Of a stretch of DNA of 64,000 bases, positions 30,274 to 40,175 are shown one piece after another (position 1 is the stretch's first letter; each line of letters begins with the position of its first letter). Under the pieces are notes generated by a model that had not been told where the DNA came from, searched no databases, and was given only the letters and a program-made list of their open reading frames with translations. Location of the stretch: assembly GCA_031268195.1 (NCBI GenBank), contig JAIRXQ010000006.1, positions 1 through 64,000 on the forward strand, given 5' to 3'. The translations under genes were made by a program, and so were the position numbers. This DNA comes from Azoarcus sp. Its GTDB lineage: Bacteria; Pseudomonadota; Gammaproteobacteria; Burkholderiales; Rhodocyclaceae.

Positions 30274-31104
30274 ATGCAACTCCACCACACCGTCGCCAGC
30301 CTGCGCGCCGCGCGCGCCCAAGCGGGCCGGGTCGCGCTCGTGCCGACGATGGGCAATCTGCACGACGGCCACATCGCCCTGATGCGCGAGGCCGCCCGCC
30401 ACGCGGACACGGTCATCGCCAGCATCTTCGTCAATCGCATCCAGTTCGGTGCGTCGGAAGATTTCGACAAATACCCGCGCACGCCGACGGCCGATTACGA
30501 AAAGCTCGAAGCCGCCGGGGTCGCGCATGTACTGGCCCCGGACGAGAAGGAGATGTACCCGCAGCCGCAGCGCTACTACGTCGAGCCCGACCCGGCGCAC
30601 GTCACGATTCTCGAAGGTGCCGCGCGCCCCGGTCATTTTCGCGGCGTGGCAATCGTGGTGTTGAAGCTGCTCAACATCGTTCAACCCGAAGTCGCGCTGT
30701 TCGGCAAGAAGGATTACCAGCAGTTGATGGTGTTGCGGAATCTGGTGCGCGAACTCTCGCTGCCGGTCGAGATCGTCGCGCAGGAAACCACGCGCGCCGC
30801 CGACGGTCTGGCACTTTCTTCGCGCAACGGCTATCTCTCCGCAACGGAGCGCCTCGAAGCGCCGCGCCTGTACAAGGCGCTCTCTAACATCGCCGCCGCC
30901 GTACGCACGGGGTCGCGCGATTTCGCCGCGCTCGAAGCCACTGCCATCCAGGCGCTGGAACAGCACGGCTGGCGGCCGGACTACGTCACCGTGCGCCGCC
31001 GCATCGATCTGCAAACCCCTGCGACGACGGGCAGCGAACCGCTGGTCGCGCTGGCCGCCGCGCGCCTCGGCCCGGCCCGGCTGATCGACAACATCGAGAT
31101 CTGA
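30274..31104 (+). CDS. panC: Pantothenate synthetase
   Basis: PanC ligates pantoate and beta-alanine with ATP. The 276-residue protein has the nucleotidyltransferase HIGH-type motif [16 protein letters not shown], the [19 protein letters not shown] pantoate segment, [12 protein letters not shown] and a KMSKS-type region [10 protein letters not shown]. It forms a two-gene operon with panB. Confidence 0.96.
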   Translation: MQLHHTVASLRAARAQAGRVALVPTMGNLHDGHIALMREAARHADTVIASIFVNRIQFGASEDFDKYPRTPTADYEKLEAAGVAHVLAPDEKEMYPQPQRYYVEPDPAHVTILEGAARPGHFRGVAIVVLKLLNIVQPEVALFGKKDYQQLMVLRNLVRELSLPVEIVAQETTRAADGLALSSRNGYLSATERLEAPRLYKALSNIAAAVRTGSRDFAALEATAIQALEQHGWRPDYVTVRRRIDLQTPATTGSEPLVALAAARLGPARLIDNIEI

Positions 31105-31239
31105 ACGCGCGCGGGTATCTCCGTCCCGTCAGTCCAGGGTTGAGGTCTGGCCGACAGCGCGCCCGCGCGGGAATGTGCACTTCATTCCGGTCGACGGTTC
31201 CTGGCCGAATCCGGCAAAAAGGACCAGTGGGGCAGAACG

Positions 31240-32037
31240 CTAGTGCCCCGCCGCCCGGTCGCGGTTCTCCGCCACCACGGCCCTGCCCTGACGCGCCATA
31301 TCGAGCAGGCTGCGGATCGACGGATTGGTGTCCGCGCCAAAACGGCGTTCGATGTCATCGAAAACGGCGAGCGCGGCCTGATAGCTGCCGAGCACGCCCA
31401 GGGCCGCGCCCTTGTTGACGAGTGTGACGACGAGCGCCTCCCGGAACGTGCGGCTACTTTCCATCCCGTAACGGCGCTCGATATCGGCCGCGACGGCAAG
31501 CGATTGTTCGGGCTTGCGCTGGCGCAACAGCACTGCGCTTTTGTCGGACAAACTCATTGCCACCGATTCCCGGATCGACGGATCGGCATCGTTCCCGAAA
31601 CGGCGTTGCAGCGTGTCATGCACGGCGATGGATGCGTCGAAACGGCCTTGCCAGGCCAGAATGTTGCCCTTGTCGAACAGCGCCCGCGCTGCGCGCCGCC
31701 GGATCGTCGGCGCGTCGCTGCCGCCGTAGCGCCGCTCGATTTCATCGTAGTAAGCGATGGCTTCGTTGAATTTGCGCTGTCGTCCGAGCACTTCACCGTC
31801 ATGCAGCAAGGTGCGAGAGTCGCTTTCCTCGACGGTTTCCATATCCTGCGGCGTGATCGCGCCCGGCTGCGGCGGCGAAGCAAAAACCGGCGCGCTTTCG
31901 CTCTCCTGCATCCACGGTGCGACATGAACGACGAGCGCCTCTTTTTGCTTGATGGCAAACGGCACACACGCCGTCAGCACCCATGCGATGAACGCAGCGC
32001 ACACGACGGTGCCCGTGTCTTTCACGATGTTTTTCAT
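31240..32037 (-). CDS. Lipoprotein of 43-residue TPR-like repeats (first paralogue)
   Basis: A 265-residue predicted lipoprotein: lysine-containing n-region, hydrophobic core and lipobox LTAC with Cys24. A charged linker is followed from about residue 95 by repeats of exactly 43 residues, each beginning like DEIERRYG and containing DKG..L..QGR and ending AVF/AVH. This is a TPR-like alpha-helical solenoid expected at the periplasmic face of a membrane. It lies 13 bases downstream of a paralogue. Function unknown. A protein-binding scaffold is the only inference I would make. Confidence 0.8.
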   Translation of the reverse strand: MKNIVKDTGTVVCAAFIAWVLTACVPFAIKQKEALVVHVAPWMQESESAPVFASPPQPGAITPQDMETVEESDSRTLLHDGEVLGRQRKFNEAIAYYDEIERRYGGSDAPTIRRRAARALFDKGNILAWQGRFDASIAVHDTLQRRFGNDADPSIRESVAMSLSDKSAVLLRQRKPEQSLAVAADIERRYGMESSRTFREALVVTLVNKGAALGVLGSYQAALAVFDDIERRFGADTNPSIRSLLDMARQGRAVVAENRDRAAGH

Positions 32038-32050
32038 CTTCGCGCGCCCA

Positions 32051-33064
32051 TCACCGCGCGCCCGGCGCGCTGCGTTTGTGGGCGCGCGCCTCGCCGACCA
32101 ATTGCCGCATGGCGGGACTGTCTGCCTTGCCGTAGCGCCGCTCCACTTCGTCATAGACCGCGAACGCGTCCCGGCGACGCCCCTGCCCGGCCAACGCAAC
32201 GCCCTTGTTGAACAAGGCCCGCGCCACGATCTCGCGGATGTCGGCGCGCTCGTCTCGCCCATAACGCCGCCCGATGTCGTCGAAAACGGCGACCGCTTCG
32301 CCGCTGCGTCCTTGCCGTCCGAGCGCGATGCCTTTGTCGAGGTAAATCCGGGCGACCTGTTCGCGCACCCTGGGATCAGTATCGCGGCCGAAAAGGCGAA
32401 GCGCTTCGTCATACGTGGTATCGGCTGCGCGCTGCCCGTTCGCACGCGCCAGGGCCACGGCCTTCTCGCTCAGCGCATCGACGACCCACGCCCGAATGCC
32501 GGGATCCGCATCGTTGCCGAAGCGTTGCACGACCAGATCGAGCGCGGCAAGCCTGCCTTCGATATCGCCCAGAATACCGAGGTCGTGGCTCTTGGCGAGC
32601 AACGCCCCGATCACCATCTGCCGCAACGTAAAACGCTCATCATGTGCGAAGCGCCGCCAGATTTCGTCATAGACGGCCACCGCCTCGTCGTGCAGCCCCA
32701 GTTGATCCAGCGCCTTCCCTTTGTCGAGCAGCGCCTTGGCGGTCCACGTTTGCAGCCCCGGATTGCCGCCGTTGTCCAGACGCCAGACGATTTCGTCGTA
32801 CGCAACGATTTCTTGCGAAATCAAGCCCTGTTTGTGCTGCGCCATCGCCTCGTAGAACAGCCCTTCGACGCGCTCGTCCCGCGAGCTCCGGGGCGGCTGC
32901 GGTTGCGGCGGCGCGGCTTTGGCCGTCGCCCGGGTGCTCGGCACGGCCTTGGGCGCGACCTTCGGCCTCCGCTCGACGGTATCGGGAACACATGCCGTCA
33001 GCGCGAGCGCGATGGCCGCGATGGCTACGAAGTGCGCCGCGCGCAACCCGTCAGCGGATGTCAT
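32051..33064 (-). CDS. Lipoprotein of 43-residue TPR-like repeats (second paralogue)
   Basis: A 337-residue predicted lipoprotein with lipobox LTAC (Cys25), a Pro/Ala/Lys-rich linker and five full 43-residue repeats plus a partial one (DEIVWRLDNGG..., DEIWRRFAHDE..., DLVVQRFGNDA..., DEALRLFGRDT..., DDIGRRYGRDE..., DEVERRYGKAD...). It shares the same repeat frame as the downstream gene, so the pair arose by duplication. Its start overlaps the end of a DUF3460 gene by 14 bases, suggesting coupling. Function unknown. Confidence 0.8.
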   Translation of the reverse strand: MTSADGLRAAHFVAIAAIALALTACVPDTVERRPKVAPKAVPSTRATAKAAPPQPQPPRSSRDERVEGLFYEAMAQHKQGLISQEIVAYDEIVWRLDNGGNPGLQTWTAKALLDKGKALDQLGLHDEAVAVYDEIWRRFAHDERFTLRQMVIGALLAKSHDLGILGDIEGRLAALDLVVQRFGNDADPGIRAWVVDALSEKAVALARANGQRAADTTYDEALRLFGRDTDPRVREQVARIYLDKGIALGRQGRSGEAVAVFDDIGRRYGRDERADIREIVARALFNKGVALAGQGRRRDAFAVYDEVERRYGKADSPAMRQLVGEARAHKRSAPGAR

Positions 33065-33260
33065 CGCTCATGGAGGGGCTATCGTAGTAATACGGCTGCC
33101 TCGGCACGCTCGCGGCATCGAACCGCTTGCGGGCTTCGAAGTCTTGCGGCCTGTCCCACCACAAGGCGCGCCCCGTGCGGCACACGTCGCGCTCTTCAGG
33201 ATGCTTTTCCAGCCACGCGCGCATGAAAACGGTGAATTCGGAAACGTAAGGCTTGGCCAT
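33051..33260 (-). CDS. DUF3460 family small protein
   Basis: A 69-residue protein with the DUF3460 pattern: MAKPYVSEFTVFMRAWLEKHPE near the start, then GRALWWDRPQD and a C-terminal RQPYYYD. The family is small, soluble and largely betaproteobacterial, with unknown function. ATG 33260 is chosen for the conserved start. Upstream in-frame ATGs add a non-conserved leader. Confidence 0.85.
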   Translation of the reverse strand: MAKPYVSEFTVFMRAWLEKHPEERDVCRTGRALWWDRPQDFEARKRFDAASVPRQPYYYDSPSMSDDIR

Positions 33261-33335
33261 GTCGGGTGTCCTGTGCTCGATTCGCACCGGATAAACGCCC
33301 GGCGCCGGGGCGAGTCTACCACCGCGCAGCGCCCC

Positions 33336-36300
33336 TCATCGCGGCCGCGTGTCCCAGATCTTCTGCAATCGCTTCACCGACACCGGCATCGGGGTTTTGA
33401 GGCTTTGGGCATAGAGGCTGACGCGGAGCTCTTCGAGCAGCCAGCGGAAGGATTCGAGTTCCGGGTCGATCACCCCCGCACGGCAGCGGGCAAGGTATTC
33501 ACGCTCCCATGCGCTGGCGAGCGCCTTCCATTCGGCCATCAGTCTGGCATCACGCGCCGGGTCGTCGCGCAGTTTGTCGAGGCGCAACGCGGCCGCTTTG
33601 AGGTAGCGCGGGAAATGGGCGAGATGATGCCATTCGAAAGCGAGCAGGAAATCGGCGGGCAGCAACGCGGCAAGTTGCGCTTTGATGTCGGCCACGGCCT
33701 CGGGGAAGGCTTTCGCCTGGGCCGTGATCCGTTTTTGCAGGGCGGTGTTCTCCGTCGCCAGCTGCCCGGCCAGACGCATGAATTCCTGCGCAACCAGCGT
33801 CATGCGCGGACGCGCTTCCCGGCAGCGCTGGGCGAAGGCATCGGCATCGGCCGGCAGCGGATCGGCCAGACAACAGCGCGCGAGCGTGGCATCGACCAAA
33901 CGCGATTTGAGCTCGGCTTCGCCGCCGAAATCGCGGCTTTGCAAGGCAAGCTCGCGCAGACCCGGCAAGCGTTGCATGGCCTTGACCTGATCCTTGAGCG
34001 CGAGGGCGAACAGGCGTGCCAGGCCCTTGCGATGCACGCGCGCCGCTTCTTCCGGGGTGTCGTAGGGGCGCAACGAAACGCACTCGCCATCATCATGCAG
34101 CGCGGGGAAGCCGATGACGTCGCGGTTGGCGATCCTGATTTCGAGCAGCTCGGGGAGAGGGCCGAATGTCCAGGCGGAGAAACCGGCAAAAGGCTGCGAC
34201 GGCGGCGGACCCGCAGGGCGCGCCGCGCCCTCTCCCCGCGGTGTTCCTGCGCCATCCGTCTGTATGCGCGCGCCGCGCCCCCCCACGACACCGTTGCCGA
34301 GCACCGCCGCCGCAAACTTTTCCGCCACCTGCTCTTTCAGGCGCGCCCGCAATTCGCTCAATTGCCGCGACACCCCCAGCATACGGCCATGCTCGTCGAG
34401 CACGCGAAAATTCATGAAGCAGTGTGGCGGCAGGTTTTCGAGGCGGAAACTCTCCAGCGGCAGCTTGAGGCTGACGCGATCTTCGATGAAGCCTTGCAGT
34501 ACCTTCAAGAGCGGCGCACTGGCGTCGACTTCGCCACCCTCGACGGCCACGATGAAATCCGCGGCACTTTCGGCCAGGGGCTGCAAGCGATGGCGGATCT
34601 TTTGCGGCACCGTTTTCATCAGCGCCACCACTTTTTCTTCCAGCAGCCCCGGCACCAGCCATTCGCAACGCTGCGCCGGAATCTGGTTGAGCATCGCCAG
34701 CGGCACGGTGAGGGTGATGCCGTCGTCCGCCGCGCCGGGTTCGTGCAAGTAGTCGAGCTTGAGCGTCTGACCGAGCACATCGAGCGCGGGCGGGAAACGT
34801 TCGGAAGTGACGCCCCCGGCCTCGTGGCGCATCAGTTGTTCGCGCATCAGGTACAGCAACCTGGGCGCGGTGCGCTCGGCTTCTTTGCGCCAATGCTCGA
34901 AACCGGCGAGATCCACCACCTCGGCGGGAATCTTGCTGTCGTAGAAGGCGGCGATGAGCGTCTCGTCGACCAGCACGTCGGGACGGCGCGTTTTGTGTTC
35001 GAGGCGTTCGATTTCCGCAACCAGCTGCCGGTTGTGGGTCAAAAACCCCATCGCCCGCGCCGGAGCTTCGGCCATTTCGCCCGCCACCAGCCCTTCGCGG
35101 ATGAACAACTCCCGGCAAAGCGCCGGGTCGATGTCGCGATATGGCACCCCCCGACGCGGCCAGATCGTCAGACCGTAGAGCACGCCGCGCTCCCAGGCGC
35201 GCACCGCGCCCGCGCTTTTCGACCAATGCGGCTCGAAGCACTGCCGCCGGATGAGATGCCCGCCGACCGCCTCCACCCACTCCGGCTCGATGCGCGCGAG
35301 GCAACGCCCGAACAGGCGCGAGGTTTCCACCTGCTCGGCGGCAACGATCCATTTGCCCGCCTTTTTCGCCAGCATCGAACCCGGATGCGGCCAGAAACGG
35401 ATGCCGCGCGCGCCGAGGTAGCTGCCCGCCTGCGGACCCACGGCTTCTTCCGCCTTGCAGCCGATATTGCCGAGCAGCCCCGCGAGCAGCGCCTTGTGGA
35501 TGGCTTCGTAGTTGGCGGGGCTTTCGCCGATCTTCCAGCCATGTTCGACGCAGAGCGCGTGCAACTGCGCATGAACGTCGCCCCATTCGCGCATCCGCAG
35601 ATAGGAAAGAAAATGACGGCGGCACCACTGCTTTTGCTGGTTGCCGGATTCGTGCCGCTGCACTTCGCGCCACGCGCGCCATAAATGCCAGTACCAGAGA
35701 AATTCCGATTGCTGATCCTGCGGCGCGCCGCGAAACTGCGCGTGCGCCTGCGTCATCGCGCCGGGGCTGTCCTGCCCACGTTCGCGCGGATCTTGCACCG
35801 AGAGCGCGGCGGCGATCACCAGCACTTCGACCAATGCCCCGCGCTCACGCGCCGCCAGCAGCATGCGTCCGATGCGCGGATCGAGCGGCAGCCTCGCCAA
35901 CTCGCGCCCGATGGCCGTCAACGCCCGCCCCGCCTCACCGCCGTCATCGTCGATCGCGCCAAGCTCGGACAGGAGCGCGTAACCGTCGCCGATCAGCCTC
36001 GAACCGGGCGGGTCGATGAAGGGGAAATCCTCCACCGCGCCCAGTTTGAGCGCCTTCATGCGCAGGATGATGCCCGCGAGCGACGAGCGCAGGATTTCGG
36101 GGTCGGTATGCGCCGGGCGCCGGTTGAAATCGTCTTCATCGTAGAGGCGCAGGCACACGCCGTCCGCCACCCGCCCACAACGCCCGGCGCGCTGCTGCGC
36201 CGCCGCGCGCGAGATTTTCTCGACCTGCAACTGTTCGACCTTGTTGCGCGGCGAATAGCGTTTGATGCGCGCCAGCCCGGTATCGACCACGTAGCGCACG

Positions 36301-37391
36301 CCCGGCACGGTCAGCGAAGTCTCCGCCACGTTGGTTGCCAGCACCACCCGCCGCCCGTTGGAAGGCGCGAACACCCGCGCCTGCTCGGCAGCGGACTGCC
36401 GCGCGAACAGCGGCAGAATTTCCGTCCCCGCCAGCAGCCGCGCCTTGTGCAGCGCTTCGGCCGCTTCGCGAATTTCGCGCTCGCCGGGCAGGAAAACCAG
36501 CACATCGCCCGCTCCGCAACGCTGCGCCTCGTCGACGGCGTCGATGAGCGCATCGAACAGATCGCGCCGCCGTTTCACCGCCGCTTCGCGCTTCGATCCC
36601 GCGCGCTCGCCCTCGTCGTCGTCCTGCACGGGCCGGTAGCGCATCTCGATGGGGTAGAGCCGCCCGGAGACTTCGATCACCGGCGCGGCGTGGCCTTCGG
36701 CATCCGCGAAATGGCGTGCGAAGCGTTCGGCATCGAGCGTCGCGGAGGTGACGATGAGCTTGAGATCGGGACGTTTCGGCAACAGCGTTTTGAGGTAGCC
36801 GAGCAAAAAATCGATGTTCAGCGATCTTTCGTGTGCCTCGTCGATGATGATGACATCGTAGGCCGACAGCAACGGATCGCCCTGCGTCTCCGCGAGCAAA
36901 ATGCCATCGGTCATCAGCTTGATGTAGCTCTTTTCGCTCACACGGTCGGTGAAGCGAATCTTGTAGCCCACCGCCTGCCCCAGCGCCGATCCCAATTCCT
37001 GCGCGATCCGCCCCGCCGTTGCCCGCGCCGCCAGCCGTCGCGGCTGCGTGTGCCCAATCAACCCTGCCGCGCCACGGCCGAGGCAGAGGCAAATCTTCGG
37101 CAATTGCGTGGTCTTGCCAGAGCCGGTTTCACCGCAGACGATGATGACCTGGTGAGCGCTCAATGCGGCCGCGATATCGTCGCGGCGGGCGCAAACGGGA
37201 AGCGCTTCGGGGAAGGCCGGCTTGGGGAGCGCGGCCAGACGAGCCGCGTAGGCGGCTTGCGAACGGGCCAGCAGCGCATCGAAGTCGGCTTGCGCGGTGG
37301 CGCGGCCGCGTCTGGCTTGCAGGGCGCGCTGGAGGCGCTGCAAGCGGGGGCGGTCGAGGGTGAGGATGTTGGAGGAGGAAGAAGAAAACAT
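33336..37391 (-). CDS. hrpA: ATP-dependent RNA helicase HrpA
   Basis: A 1351-residue DEAH-box helicase. Motif I GETGSGKTTQLPK, Ia TQPRRLAA, II DEAH in IIIDEAHERSLN, III SATLDAERF, and VI QRAGRCGR are all visible in the first 420 residues. The HA2/OB-fold and the long DUF3418 C-terminal region follow, matching full-length HrpA. HrpA resolves stalled or colliding ribosomes on mRNA in E. coli. The start MFSSSSSNILTLDRP is followed by an AT-rich 560-base gap. Confidence 0.95.
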   Translation of the reverse strand: MFSSSSSNILTLDRPRLQRLQRALQARRGRATAQADFDALLARSQAAYAARLAALPKPAFPEALPVCARRDDIAAALSAHQVIIVCGETGSGKTTQLPKICLCLGRGAAGLIGHTQPRRLAARATAGRIAQELGSALGQAVGYKIRFTDRVSEKSYIKLMTDGILLAETQGDPLLSAYDVIIIDEAHERSLNIDFLLGYLKTLLPKRPDLKLIVTSATLDAERFARHFADAEGHAAPVIEVSGRLYPIEMRYRPVQDDDEGERAGSKREAAVKRRRDLFDALIDAVDEAQRCGAGDVLVFLPGEREIREAAEALHKARLLAGTEILPLFARQSAAEQARVFAPSNGRRVVLATNVAETSLTVPGVRYVVDTGLARIKRYSPRNKVEQLQVEKISRAAAQQRAGRCGRVADGVCLRLYDEDDFNRRPAHTDPEILRSSLAGIILRMKALKLGAVEDFPFIDPPGSRLIGDGYALLSELGAIDDDGGEAGRALTAIGRELARLPLDPRIGRMLLAARERGALVEVLVIAAALSVQDPRERGQDSPGAMTQAHAQFRGAPQDQQSEFLWYWHLWRAWREVQRHESGNQQKQWCRRHFLSYLRMREWGDVHAQLHALCVEHGWKIGESPANYEAIHKALLAGLLGNIGCKAEEAVGPQAGSYLGARGIRFWPHPGSMLAKKAGKWIVAAEQVETSRLFGRCLARIEPEWVEAVGGHLIRRQCFEPHWSKSAGAVRAWERGVLYGLTIWPRRGVPYRDIDPALCRELFIREGLVAGEMAEAPARAMGFLTHNRQLVAEIERLEHKTRRPDVLVDETLIAAFYDSKIPAEVVDLAGFEHWRKEAERTAPRLLYLMREQLMRHEAGGVTSERFPPALDVLGQTLKLDYLHEPGAADDGITLTVPLAMLNQIPAQRCEWLVPGLLEEKVVALMKTVPQKIRHRLQPLAESAADFIVAVEGGEVDASAPLLKVLQGFIEDRVSLKLPLESFRLENLPPHCFMNFRVLDEHGRMLGVSRQLSELRARLKEQVAEKFAAAVLGNGVVGGRGARIQTDGAGTPRGEGAARPAGPPPSQPFAGFSAWTFGPLPELLEIRIANRDVIGFPALHDDGECVSLRPYDTPEEAARVHRKGLARLFALALKDQVKAMQRLPGLRELALQSRDFGGEAELKSRLVDATLARCCLADPLPADADAFAQRCREARPRMTLVAQEFMRLAGQLATENTALQKRITAQAKAFPEAVADIKAQLAALLPADFLLAFEWHHLAHFPRYLKAAALRLDKLRDDPARDARLMAEWKALASAWEREYLARCRAGVIDPELESFRWLLEELRVSLYAQSLKTPMPVSVKRLQKIWDTRPR

Positions 37392-37952
37392 AGGCTACGG
37401 ATTGTAGGTGTTTCCAACGGTTTTTGATTTAAAAAAATAAACCGTTCAAATATTGAATAAGCACCATTTATCAGGGTTTTGGCCTCGATAAAAAGCAATA
37501 AAAATCTTGAAGATATCCCTAAAATAACAAAAAACGCTAAAAGATGAATCGATCCAATCATCCAAAGCGCAACAACCGTGCATTTGTTTAACGGCGCGTT
37601 TATGAGATGAAAATAACGTATAAATTTAGCACGAACCAAAAGAAAAACCGTATAAAAGCAATATCCGGACCCATTTCGAGGCAATACACATCGGCCTCGT
37701 TGGCGTATTCGGCAAGGAGGCGGCCAATCCACATCGTCCCGCCAGGACACCTTGCAGCGCATCATGAACGAGCACCATGCAAGTGTTGCTTTTCCGCCAC
37801 GCGCGCCATCGCTGCGTCTGGCCCTGCGTCTGGCCTGCATCTGGCGGCGGCCTGACGGGGCCGGTTGGCGCTTGCGGCATGACCCGCCCACGCAGAAATG
37901 ACACAAAATAAAAGGCTTGCCGGGCGCAGACCCATGCAAGCCTTTGGTTTTA
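37392..37952. other. AT-rich gene-free gap between hrpA and tRNA-Phe
   Basis: About 560 bases with no convincing gene. Positions 37400-37660 are much richer in A and T than the rest of the window, while 37680-37900 return to normal composition with short repeats (CTGCGTCTGGCC- and CTGGCCTGCATCTGGC-like). The last 45 bases hold the tRNA terminator. An open frame across it on the minus strand is hydrophobic only through poly-T codons. It may be a decayed insertion next to the tRNA gene or the hrpA promoter region. Confidence 0.5.
37903..37945 (-). terminator. Rho-independent terminator after tRNA-Phe
   Basis: On the minus strand a 10-base perfect stem (arms 37936-37945 and 37911-37920, core GGCTTGC) with a 15-base loop is followed by TTTTATTTT. 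It begins 8 bases past the tRNA 3' end. Confidence 0.75.
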
Positions 37953-38028
<76 letters not shown>

Positions 38029-38095
38029 AAGAGGGGCGGGATTATAACGGCGGGCGCGGTGAAGTCAATCGAGGCCCGTCGCGCCGCCCGCACAC

Positions 38096-40060
38096 TCAGG
38101 CGACCACGGCCAGTTTCACGGTGCTCTTTTCGGCCCTGACGGCTTCTTCCAGCGCATGGTGGATGCCATCGCGCAGTTCGGTGAGCTCGTCGATGAGGGC
38201 GGCAGTCGATTGTTCGGACTCCTTCAACTCCTCGACGCGGTTCTCCAGCGTGTCGGTGGCCTGATGAATGCGGCGGACGCTCTCCAGACGGCGCTTGAGT
38301 TGCAGCTGATACTCGCGCACCTGGATTTCGAGCGGCGCCATCACCGCGCGCAGCCATTGCTCGACTTCCTGGTTGGCCATCTCGAAGATGCGCCGCACCT
38401 GCACCGCGACCGTCTCGAAGAATTTCTTCATCAGCACGTTCTTCTCGGTGGTCATCAGCCTCAACGTGCTGTTGAACTGGGAGTGGCAGATAGTCTCCAG
38501 CCGCACCAGATCGGCCTCGCAGCGACGGGTGGAGTAGCGTTCTGGCGCGGCGAGCTTGAGCCCGTGCTCGACGCTGAAACGCTTGTACATGATGTCGAGC
38601 ATGCGGTAGATCTCGGAGATGTCCGTCTCGGCCTGACCGAGATTGGCGTGCATGCGCGCAAAGTAATCCTTGATGGCCTCGCGCAGACCGAGCGAGAAGC
38701 GCGATTCGATCATCGCGTCGCGCGTCTTGCGCGTCTCGGTGCGCAGGGTATCCATGCCGACGTGCGACAAGAGCTTGTTGGACAGGCCGGTAAAGACCGA
38801 GCGCACGGCGTAATACTTTTTCAGCCCTTGCTCGAACTCGTCTTTCTCGACGCGGATCTTGTACATCATATACTCGACCACGCCGCGATTCTTGCCGTGC
38901 AGGCCGGTGAGTTCGCGCAATTGCTCCTTGGCGCCGTCCAGCCGCGCCTGGAGCAGCACTTCGGTTTGATGGAGGAGATCGCGCGTCTCGTTCAGGGTGT
39001 TGTCGCGCACAATTTCCTGCTTGGCGGGCAGCAGGTCTTCGGACAGCGCCCGTTCCAGCGCGAGCAGGCGGCTTTTTTCGAACAGCGCCTTGTCGCCGTT
39101 GACGCGCGCAACCAGACCTTTTTGCGCCGAAACCGGGAAGATGGCTTCGGTGCCGATTTCGAGCGTGTCGGCCACCGACTGCACTTGATGCTCGATTTCG
39201 GCCTCGATGCTGGCCTCGTCGCGCAGGCCGTCCCACAGGCCATCGATCTTGTTGAGCACGACCAGACGCCCTTTTTCGCGCGCGCCCGCATTGACGTAAT
39301 CGCGCCACACGGCCATGTCGCTCAGGGTGACGCCGGTATCGGCGGCAAGGATGAACAGCACAGCGTGCGCGTTGGGCAGCAGCGACAATGTCAGTTCCGG
39401 CTCCGCCCCGATCGCGTTCAGGCCCGGCGTATCGAGCACCACCAAGCCTTGTTCGAGCAGCGGATGCGGGAACTGGATGACGGCATGACGCCATTTCGGC
39501 ACTTCGACGCTGCCGTCGTGGGCGGGCTTCAGGCCATCCTCGCCTTCCGGGTCGATCTTGAAGCCGAGGCGCGCCGCCTCGTCCTCCGCCACCCGTGTGA
39601 CCTCGCCCACCCGCGCGAGCGCGGCCTGGAGCTTGGCAGTGGATTCGGTGTCGAGCGGCTCCACCGTCCAGCACTCGTCCAGCAGTTTGAGTTCGCTCAC
39701 CGGCTCGGTGCGGGCGCGCGTGTCGATGGGCAGCAGGCGCAGCTCGGGCCTGGACTCTGGCGTCCATTGCAGCTCGGTCGGGCACATCGTGGTGCGCCCG
39801 GCGCTCGAAGGCAGGATGCGGCCGCCGTGACCGGCGAAGAAGATCGCGTTGATGAGTTCGGACTTGCCGCGCGAGAACTCGGCCACGAACGCGACCGTGA
39901 GCTTGTCGGCGCGCAGACGCTCGATCAGGCATTGCAGGCGCTGATCGGATTGCGCGTCACCAACGTCATTGCGATTCAACCAATTGCGCAAACGCAATAC
40001 CGCTTCGACCGTTTCACCGCGCCAGCGGCTATAGGCGGAAAATTGTTCGGCCAGAGTCAT
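38096..40060 (-). CDS. Dynamin-like large GTPase
   Basis: A 654-residue dynamin-family protein. Its G domain has P-loop AEFSRGKSELIN (first P-loop glycine replaced by Ala60), G3 VLDTPGLN and G4 VLNKIDGLWD. A long helical stalk continues to the end (ELTGLHGKNRGVVEYMMYKI..., ESVRRIHQATDTLENRVEELKES). No transmembrane segment is evident. Bacterial dynamin-like proteins remodel or repair membranes, but the role here is unknown. It is monocistronic, with tRNA-Phe downstream. Confidence 0.85.
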   Translation of the reverse strand: MTLAEQFSAYSRWRGETVEAVLRLRNWLNRNDVGDAQSDQRLQCLIERLRADKLTVAFVAEFSRGKSELINAIFFAGHGGRILPSSAGRTTMCPTELQWTPESRPELRLLPIDTRARTEPVSELKLLDECWTVEPLDTESTAKLQAALARVGEVTRVAEDEAARLGFKIDPEGEDGLKPAHDGSVEVPKWRHAVIQFPHPLLEQGLVVLDTPGLNAIGAEPELTLSLLPNAHAVLFILAADTGVTLSDMAVWRDYVNAGAREKGRLVVLNKIDGLWDGLRDEASIEAEIEHQVQSVADTLEIGTEAIFPVSAQKGLVARVNGDKALFEKSRLLALERALSEDLLPAKQEIVRDNTLNETRDLLHQTEVLLQARLDGAKEQLRELTGLHGKNRGVVEYMMYKIRVEKDEFEQGLKKYYAVRSVFTGLSNKLLSHVGMDTLRTETRKTRDAMIESRFSLGLREAIKDYFARMHANLGQAETDISEIYRMLDIMYKRFSVEHGLKLAAPERYSTRRCEADLVRLETICHSQFNSTLRLMTTEKNVLMKKFFETVAVQVRRIFEMANQEVEQWLRAVMAPLEIQVREYQLQLKRRLESVRRIHQATDTLENRVEELKESEQSTAALIDELTELRDGIHHALEEAVRAEKSTVKLAVVA

Positions 40061-40175
40061 TTCAATTCACCATGATTTTCAATCTGCGGCTCATAAATCC
40101 AGTAGCCTATTATCCGGCCCAAGGATAGCGCCTATCGAACACACATGCATCGTGGAAGCATGCCAATCCGTTCTT

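Noticed and set aside
32919-35684. Plus-strand open frame of 921 codons antisense to hrpA and its neighbours.
   Set aside because: The reverse frame of hrpA is open only because of codon bias. hrpA itself has all DEAH-box motifs.
37160-37939. Minus-strand hydrophobic frame crossing the AT-rich gap.
   Set aside because: Its hydrophobic stretch comes from T-rich codons in AT-rich DNA, and the rest overlaps hrpA in a wrong frame. No ribosome site or conservation clue was seen.
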